IMG/VR virus record: IMGVR_UViG_3300037796_000167
Location: 1-36,404 of that record
DNA length: 36,404 nucleotides
DNA from: a virus
Strand: one strand, 5' to 3'
The notes below the pieces were generated by a model. It searched no databases, was not told the origin of the DNA, and saw nothing but the letters and a program-made list of their open reading frames with translations. The translations under genes were made by a program, and so were the position numbers. Shown here piece after piece: positions 31,903 through 36,404 of the stretch; the first letter of the stretch is position 1; every line of letters begins with the position of its first letter.

Positions 31903-32297
31903 GAGAAGCAATAAAAAATAAATTGCAAGAAAGATCATTATTGATTTTTTCTAGATCAGATCATCCTAAGGGTTATGGTTTTGGTGACACAGCGCATGGT
32001 TATGTTATAGTAGCAGTAGCATCTAAGCCCAGTCACAAAGAAAAAATCATTGAAATATTAGATAGAACTTATGGTTGGTCTGAAGAGATAGGTCAAGCTA
32101 TAGGATGGGAAGGTATTAACAAAGAATTAACAGACTGGTATGGTGGCCATTTTGATTTAGTTGCCGAATTTACAGGGATGTTTTCTTTAGTAAAAGAAGA
32201 ATACGATATATATCCTATAGTCAGGAGCTATGGTGATAATAGGTGCTTTGCATTCTATTATTCTGAAGATATTATAGAAGGAGATAAAAATGAATAG
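31899..32297 (+). CDS. Hypothetical protein, 132 aa
   Basis: Unrecognised. It overlaps the phosphatase gene in an ATGA and the next gene by eight bases. The sequence has a Gly-rich motif (HPKGYGFGDTAHGYVIVAVA) and several His and Trp residues that could form an active site, but no family is evident. Confidence 0.6.
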   Translation: MREAIKNKLQERSLLIFSRSDHPKGYGFGDTAHGYVIVAVASKPSHKEKIIEILDRTYGWSEEIGQAIGWEGINKELTDWYGGHFDLVAEFTGMFSLVKEEYDIYPIVRSYGDNRCFAFYYSEDIIEGDKNE

Positions 32298-32739
32298 TAT
32301 TAAACCAGTAGTCGAGAAAGAAGATGTAAAACAAGTATTCTTTGACTTACTAGAAGAGAACGAAGAAACTACTTCGTTAGACGTCAAAAATAAATTGAGA
32401 GAAATGGGGTTTTGGGCGACACAAGAAAGAGTGACAGGATTTATGAGAGAGATATCCGTTGAAGAAAATATCAACTTTGATTTCAACGGAGTTTATAGAA
32501 CTTATTTCAAAGAAGAACAAAAAACGCAGACACCACTCTTAAATATAATTAATGCCGCAGTCAAACATGTTGACCAATTAGACACGCCTGTCGAAGGGTG
32601 TTGGGAAGTTTCAGATGGTGATGATCCAGCAGTTATGTATTTCGATGGTAAAATGACTCCTGGCCAAGCAAAAGCAGCTTTTGTTAAACTATCTGGAACA
32701 GATTTTTTAGATGCTAGGGTTAAACGGTACAAAAGTTAG
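32290..32739 (+). CDS. Hypothetical protein, 149 aa, possible winged helix
   Basis: The first 75 residues (VKQVFFDLLEENEETTSLDV onward, then a second helix and strand ending VYRTYF) have the helix spacing of a small winged-helix domain; the rest contains an acidic WEVSDGDDPAVMYFDG segment and a helix (TPGQAKAAFVKLS). It could be a regulator, but the DNA-binding call is inference. SD AAGGAG is strong. It is the last + strand gene before the inverted repeat element and converges on the radical SAM gene. Confidence 0.6.
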   Translation: MNSIKPVVEKEDVKQVFFDLLEENEETTSLDVKNKLREMGFWATQERVTGFMREISVEENINFDFNGVYRTYFKEEQKTQTPLLNIINAAVKHVDQLDTPVEGCWEVSDGDDPAVMYFDGKMTPGQAKAAFVKLSGTDFLDARVKRYKS

Positions 32740-32755
32740 GGTCTGCAATATTACT

Positions 32756-32829
32756 GCTCCGGGCGAGAAATACCACTGCTCAGAGTTCGCAAATTTCCCG
32801 CTTATAATTAAACATAAACAATAATATTA
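32756..32829 (-). repeat. Inverted copy of the 1140-1240 repeat element
   Basis: Read on the minus strand from 32829, the sequence TTGTTTATGTTTAATTATA is followed by GCGGGAAATTTGCG, almost the same as 1146-1191. Beyond it, a more diverged unit lies in the opposite direction (32756-32781, GCTCCGGGCGAGAAATAC), so two units face each other and can form a 9-bp stem (GCGGGAAAT with ATTTCTCGC, one G-U). The element lies between convergent genes and starts right at the radical SAM stop codon. Confidence 0.85.
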
Positions 32830-33789
32830 GCTAGCATATTGGAATTCTAATTGTTGATTTTCACGATTAACTTTAGCTTGTACTATTGCACTCCAATAGC
32901 ATCCATCGCAATTAACACGTTTTCTAGTAGTATGCCACATCTTCTTAAATTCTTCATATTCTTCTTTTGTCATCTGGAGTACATTATAGTCGTCTGCTAA
33001 GTTTGTCCTATACTCATTACATAACATTAAACCACCATCAGCATCCACCCTAAGCTGGTATAAGTCGTCACAATTCCAATTGGAATGTATACCATATAAT
33101 GGAATGTCTCTTATATATTCATATGGGACAGTTAACTTGTAGTCTTTTTCTTTCATTTCTAATAAAGAATCTGATAAGTTTGTTAATTTAAATCTATCAT
33201 TCTTAGAAAAAACGTATTTGCTGTTATTGCGTACTTTAGAAAATTCTTTCTCATTCTGTGAAGTTGTCTGAACTGTACATAAATTGACATATACTCCATC
33301 ATTAGATAAATCTGCTGCTATTTGTGGCACATCATCAATGTTAAATTTATTAATTACCACATTGGCTCCTCTAAGAGGTAAGTCTAAATTTTTGAATATG
33401 TCTAAAATGTAATATCCTCGATTTGACTTTTTGACAGGGTCTTTTTCGTGTCTTATGTGTCTAAGACAATCTATACTAGCGAAATAACCATACAAGCCAG
33501 CATCTACTAACTTTTTGGCATACTCCTCGTTAAATGAAGAATTAGAAAGTAAAGCTGTTTTAATATCAGTTTCTTTATTGATATATTTAATTAAATCTGG
33601 TAACCAACTTTTAACAGTAGGCTCGCCACCCATTATTTTTACTGTTTTTATACCACGATAATGCATTATTTTAAAAGCATTCTTCCAATCTTCTAAAGTA
33701 AATTCATTTAATCGTCTTTGTGTCAATTTGCAATAGCCACAATTCATATTGCAATTCCTTGTCAAGAAAACTTGCGCTTCTGTTATCAT
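32827..33789 (-). CDS. Radical SAM protein with C-terminal Cys cluster
   Basis: The only convincing minus-strand gene. The 320-aa enzyme has the radical SAM motif C13NMNC17GYC20, a GGEP motif (MGGEPTV, about 53-59) for SAM binding, and a C-terminal region with LRVDADGGLMLC and later NCDGCYW, which looks like a SPASM/twitch domain holding a second iron-sulfur cluster. Such enzymes modify peptides, RNA or nucleotides; the substrate here is unknown. A very strong SD (AAAGGAGG) precedes the ATG. Upstream lies an intrinsic terminator on the same strand. Its lone orientation, flanking repeat and own control suggest a separately acquired module. Confidence 0.88.
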   Translation of the reverse strand: MITEAQVFLTRNCNMNCGYCKLTQRRLNEFTLEDWKNAFKIMHYRGIKTVKIMGGEPTVKSWLPDLIKYINKETDIKTALLSNSSFNEEYAKKLVDAGLYGYFASIDCLRHIRHEKDPVKKSNRGYYILDIFKNLDLPLRGANVVINKFNIDDVPQIAADLSNDGVYVNLCTVQTTSQNEKEFSKVRNNSKYVFSKNDRFKLTNLSDSLLEMKEKDYKLTVPYEYIRDIPLYGIHSNWNCDDLYQLRVDADGGLMLCNEYRTNLADDYNVLQMTKEEYEEFKKMWHTTRKRVNCDGCYWSAIVQAKVNRENQQLEFQYAS

Positions 33790-33816
33790 TTTTTATACCT
33801 CCTTTTTTGAAAGCGC

Positions 33817-33844
33817 AAAAAAAAGGGCATCAAACGATGCCCTT
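33817..33844 (-). terminator. Leader terminator upstream of radical SAM gene
   Basis: On the minus strand AAGGGCATC and GATGCCCTT form a perfect 9-bp stem with a 4-base loop, followed by a run of eight U (33824-33817 on the + strand as A). It stands 28 bases before the gene's start codon, just ahead of its SD. As a terminator it would stop messages begun further upstream, so it may be an attenuator or the end of a short RNA of at most about 130 bases. Confidence 0.75.
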
Positions 33845-33974
33845 AATTGCTACTTATATAAAATTTTAATTTGATTACTTCCATATTATATTTTATCTTT
33901 CGTAAAGTTACTATAAACTATGCGCATATATTTATCTTATATAGAAACATTCGACGGAGAGTTATAATTAACTC
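33845..33974. promoter_or_regulatory. Divergent AT-rich intergenic region
   Basis: This is the largest stretch without a gene, between the start of the radical SAM gene (minus) and the DNA ligase gene (plus). It must hold promoters for one or both directions. It is rich in TATA-like strings (TTATATAG, CTATAAAC, TTATAATT), but I cannot pick a single convincing -35/-10 pair. Confidence 0.4.
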
Positions 33975-35294
33975 ATGGAAGACTTAAAATACATTAAAAG
34001 ATTAATAAGAGAATTAAATAGGACTAATTCTTCAAACGAAAAAAAGAAGATATTAAAAAACCACCCTGAATGTAAAAAGATTTTACGTTATACATACGAC
34101 CCATTCAAACAATATTATGTGACTTCAACTAATCTCAAAAAGATGGCACATTTAGATCAACCAGTAAAAAGATATCACGATTTTTATCAGTTACTAGATG
34201 ACTTAGATGCTCGAAAAATAACTGGACATGAAGCTATAGCTACTGTTAATGGTTTTATCAAAGACAACCCAGCATATGCAGATGAGATATTAAGAGTAAT
34301 TGATCGCAACTTAAAAACGAGAACAGATGCTAAATTGATCAATAAAGTATGGCCTGGTACTGTACCAAGCTTTGATGTAGCATTGGCTCAAAAATATGAA
34401 GACTATGAGAATAAAATTGATTTCAAAAAGCAAAATTGGCTAGCTTCTCGTAAGCTTGATGGAGTAAGAGTCATAACTATTATCGATTCAAATAGAGATA
34501 TAAAATTCTATTCTCGGAAAGGAAAAGAATTTACTACTCTAGATAAAGTAAAAGAAGCAATTAAGAAACAACTTACTCAAAAGATTCAAGGTGGTCTAGT
34601 ACTTGATGGGGAAATGTGCATAGTTGATAAAAATGGCAACGAAGACTTCACTTCAATGATAAAGTTAATTCGTCGCAAAGACTTCACAGTTCCCAACCCT
34701 AAATATAAAATATTTGACATGATGCTTCAAGAAGTTTTTGAAGGCACAGCAGATCCTAAGCTTAATACCAAATTTTCTAGCAGATTAAAAGCTATAGATG
34801 CTATGAAATCACAGGGAATATTTGATGGGAACATTTTGGACCCAGTAGAACAGATCCCTATAGAATCAAAAGAACACTTAATCAAAATGACGAAAGAAGC
34901 TGTTGATTCTGGATGGGAAGGTTTGATTATCAGGCATGATGTACCTTATGAAGGTAAACGCACTAATAATATGCTGAAAGTAAAAAAGTTCCACGATGCA
35001 GAATATATTGTAAAAGATGTCGTTATGGGGCCAATAAGATTTATTGACAATGGTAAAGAAAAAGAAGAGGAAATGCTTTCAGCAATCGAAATAGAACACA
35101 AGGGTTATAAAGTATCGGTTGGTTCAGGATTTTCAATGGATCAAAGAAGATATTATTATAAACACCCTGAAGAACTGATAGGTTCTGAAGTGACTGTAGT
35201 ATACTTTGAAGAAACAACCAACAAACAAAATACAATCAGTCTACGATTCCCTACAGTAAAAGCGATTTATGGCAAAAATGGTCGGCAATGTTAA
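33975..35294 (+). CDS. 30: ATP-dependent DNA ligase (gp30-like)
   Basis: The 439-aa protein joins nicks in replication, repair and recombination. The AMP-accepting lysine is Lys160 in motif I (SRKLDGVR); motif III is LVLDGEMCI, motif IV WEGLIIRH and motif V MLKVKKF, followed by an OB domain. A helical N-terminal domain (about 1-140) fits T4 gp30 (487 aa). The SD (GGAGAG) stands about 15 bases from the ATG, longer than usual. It overlaps the HD gene by seven bases. It reads divergently from the radical SAM gene. Confidence 0.92.
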   Translation: MEDLKYIKRLIRELNRTNSSNEKKKILKNHPECKKILRYTYDPFKQYYVTSTNLKKMAHLDQPVKRYHDFYQLLDDLDARKITGHEAIATVNGFIKDNPAYADEILRVIDRNLKTRTDAKLINKVWPGTVPSFDVALAQKYEDYENKIDFKKQNWLASRKLDGVRVITIIDSNRDIKFYSRKGKEFTTLDKVKEAIKKQLTQKIQGGLVLDGEMCIVDKNGNEDFTSMIKLIRRKDFTVPNPKYKIFDMMLQEVFEGTADPKLNTKFSSRLKAIDAMKSQGIFDGNILDPVEQIPIESKEHLIKMTKEAVDSGWEGLIIRHDVPYEGKRTNNMLKVKKFHDAEYIVKDVVMGPIRFIDNGKEKEEEMLSAIEIEHKGYKVSVGSGFSMDQRRYYYKHPEELIGSEVTVVYFEETTNKQNTISLRFPTVKAIYGKNGRQC

Positions 35295-35836
35295 AAGAGA
35301 TAGTAAACAAAGCATATAATTACTCTAAAGATAAACATAAAGGCCAAGTAAGGTATTATACTAAATTAGAGTATTTTACACACCCTAAAGCTGTGGCTAG
35401 AATAATAGAAAGATTATTTAATGACGAAATAATGGTAGCTGCAGCTTTACTACATGATGTCTTAGAAGATACAGAGACTAGTTGCAAACAGCTACATAAC
35501 GAGTTTGGCCAAGAAGTAGCTGACTTAGTGGTAGAACTAACAAATAATAAAAACATCTTAAAAGAAAAAGGGAAAACCCAATATTTAATAGACAAAATAG
35601 ATAATATGTCAAGCAGAGCTAGATCAATAAAACTAGCTGACAGACTACATAATATAATGCATTTGAGAGAAGATATTGATAAATATCCTATTAAGTTTAT
35701 AGCTAAATTAGTTAAAGAAACTGAAAGTATACTTTTATCTATTGAAGAACACAATCTAGATTTAGCTCAACAAAGTCTTTACTATAAAATATTAAGTGAA
35801 GTAAAGGCAATAAAATTTATAAGAGGGTTAGGATAG
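35288..35836 (+). CDS. HD-domain (p)ppGpp hydrolase-like (SpoT/MESH1)
   Basis: The 182-aa protein has the complete HD signature of the RelA/SpoT hydrolase family: GQVRYYTKLEYFTHP (His32), HDVLEDT (His56, Asp57, Glu60-Asp61) and LADRLHN (Asp118 to Asn122). There is no synthetase domain, so it is a stand-alone hydrolase of the small MESH1 type. It would degrade the stringent-response alarmone and so block host starvation signalling, or act on another phosphorylated nucleotide. It starts inside the ligase gene end and is followed at once by a membrane protein gene. Confidence 0.88.
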   Translation: MLKEIVNKAYNYSKDKHKGQVRYYTKLEYFTHPKAVARIIERLFNDEIMVAAALLHDVLEDTETSCKQLHNEFGQEVADLVVELTNNKNILKEKGKTQYLIDKIDNMSSRARSIKLADRLHNIMHLREDIDKYPIKFIAKLVKETESILLSIEEHNLDLAQQSLYYKILSEVKAIKFIRGLG

Positions 35837-36046
35837 ATGGTTTTTTTACCAGCAATAATTATTTATTTCGTTTTTCTCCTTACTGATAGTGGATGGGGAG
35901 ATCTAGATTTCGGCAGTGTTAGTCTCATAGTAATATTGTTTTACGTAATTGGGATGTTAACTGGAAGTGCTTTAATACCGACTATAGTAGTAGCTATAAT
36001 TTATGTTGTATATTTGACTTTAGAGATAATAGAGGACCATAAATAA
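35837..36046 (+). CDS. Small membrane protein, 69 aa
   Basis: Two or three hydrophobic helices are seen (about residues 2-17, 26-44 and 46-62) with a short polar loop SGWGDLDFG and a charged end (EIIEDHK). Size and topology would suit a holin, but no lysis gene is nearby, so this is only one option. It follows the HD gene without a gap. Confidence 0.6.
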   Translation: MVFLPAIIIYFVFLLTDSGWGDLDFGSVSLIVILFYVIGMLTGSALIPTIVVAIIYVVYLTLEIIEDHK

Positions 36047-36064
36047 GAGGGGCATTTATAACTT

Positions 36065-36404
36065 TTGAAATTTGGATATAGTAGGAATACCATAGCAGCT
36101 AATATTCGAGCAGAAGTATTTGATAAAGAATTGTGGAGCTTGATTGCTCCACCTCAGACAATGATTAAGTTTATTACTTCTAGTATGTTGAATGCTAGAA
36201 ATATGTATTACCTTATGGAAAGAAATGTTTCTGAAAAAGTGAACTCTAGAGGAGGTAATCTAAAGAGCATACACGTCTTTAAAGGCAAAAGAAAATATAG
36301 AATGACTAAAGAGAATGCACATGAATTGATGTCGAAGATTTTATATGATAAAGAATGTAAAGTATTATTTAAAGTGAATATAAGGAATAAAACTTTCGAT
36401 TTTG
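36065..36404 (+). CDS. Hypothetical protein, 3' end outside window
   Basis: An open frame of at least 113 codons runs off the window edge. An in-frame stop at 36059 leaves TTG at 36065 as the first usable start, with GAGGGG about 13 bases upstream; the first internal ATG is about 100 bases later. The visible part is basic and mixed alpha/beta (RNTIAANIRAEVFDKELW). No family is recognised. Confidence 0.5.
   Translation, partial: MKFGYSRNTIAANIRAEVFDKELWSLIAPPQTMIKFITSSMLNARNMYYLMERNVSEKVNSRGGNLKSIHVFKGKRKYRMTKENAHELMSKILYDKECKVLFKVNIRNKTFDF

Noticed and set aside
1141-32829. Transposon bounded by inverted repeats
   Set aside because: The enclosed 31.6 kb contains core phage genes and no transposase, and the repeat copies have internal tandem units unlike transposon ends.
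32827-33789. Viperin-type antiviral enzyme
   Set aside because: The C-terminal LRVDADGGLMLC and CDGCYW segments indicate a twitch/SPASM-like second cluster, which viperins lack; motif order alone does not support viperin.
33845-33974. tRNA or other structured RNA gene on the plus strand
   Set aside because: No cloverleaf or long stem was found; only AT-rich sequence and the minus-strand terminator next to it.
35356-35754. 132-aa open frame on the minus strand
   Set aside because: It is the reverse shadow of the HD hydrolase gene, whose catalytic motifs are intact; composition is Ser/Leu-rich and not protein-like.
35837-36046. Confident holin call
   Set aside because: Only membrane topology and size agree; no endolysin or spanin lies nearby.

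Overview
The window reads as the genome of a lytic, contractile-tailed phage (myovirus) that is distantly T4-like. It is strongly AT-rich. Genes are packed head to tail with start/stop overlaps of the ATGA and TAATG type and clear Shine-Dalgarno sites (GGAGG, AAGGAG), which argues for a bacterial host that uses strong SD initiation. Host identity cannot be read from the sequence. Almost everything is on the + strand; the single clear exception is a radical SAM gene (32827-33789, minus strand). No integrase, tRNA, rRNA, CRISPR array or insertion sequence was seen.

Layout. (1) 1-1139: four small unknown genes. (2) 1140-1255: a non-coding patch with an AT-rich 14-bp tandem repeat followed by three GC-rich 22-bp iterons; a related element lies inverted at 32756-32829. 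(3) 1256-8420: virion morphogenesis, comprising small unknowns, a probable neck protein, a gp15-like tail completion protein, a 913-aa tail sheath with inserted repeat modules, a terminator, a TATAAATA late promoter, the tail tube, and a gp26-like baseplate protein with a +1-frame overlapping extension. (4) 8439-15736: recombination genes in T4 style (gp47/gp46 nuclease pair, UvsX recombinase, UvsW helicase) with small unknowns between them. (5) 15737-21279: a Cys-less FmdB-like protein, a tubulin/FtsZ-family GTPase, a Toprim primase and a DnaB/gp41-type replicative helicase interrupted in its P-loop by a 153-residue mini-intein. (6) 21279-24978: many very small genes, including three tandem Cys-rich paralogues, other zinc-finger-like proteins and an N6-adenine methyltransferase. 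(7) 24989-28867: an Rnl5/DraRnl-like RNA ligase, nicotinate phosphoribosyltransferase (PncB), an unknown CxxC protein, and a WGR-domain PARP with an intact H-Y-E triad. (8) 28864-32739: a membrane protein, several unknowns (one of 438 aa), and a 5'(3')-deoxyribonucleotidase-like HAD phosphatase. (9) 32740-33974: the inverted repeat element, the radical SAM gene and its leader terminator. (10) 33975-end: ATP-dependent DNA ligase, a SpoT/MESH1-type HD hydrolase, a small membrane protein and a truncated gene.

Together the genes cover tail building, recombination-dependent replication and repair, nucleotide recycling, and what looks like takeover of host signalling: NAD salvage beside an NAD-consuming PARP, and a likely alarmone hydrolase. 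The most unusual points are the PARP/PncB neighbourhood, the phage tubulin, the P-loop mini-intein, the iteron elements at both sides of the window, the sheath with triplicated insert modules, and the lone reverse-strand radical SAM gene with a terminator between its probable promoter region and its ribosome binding site.
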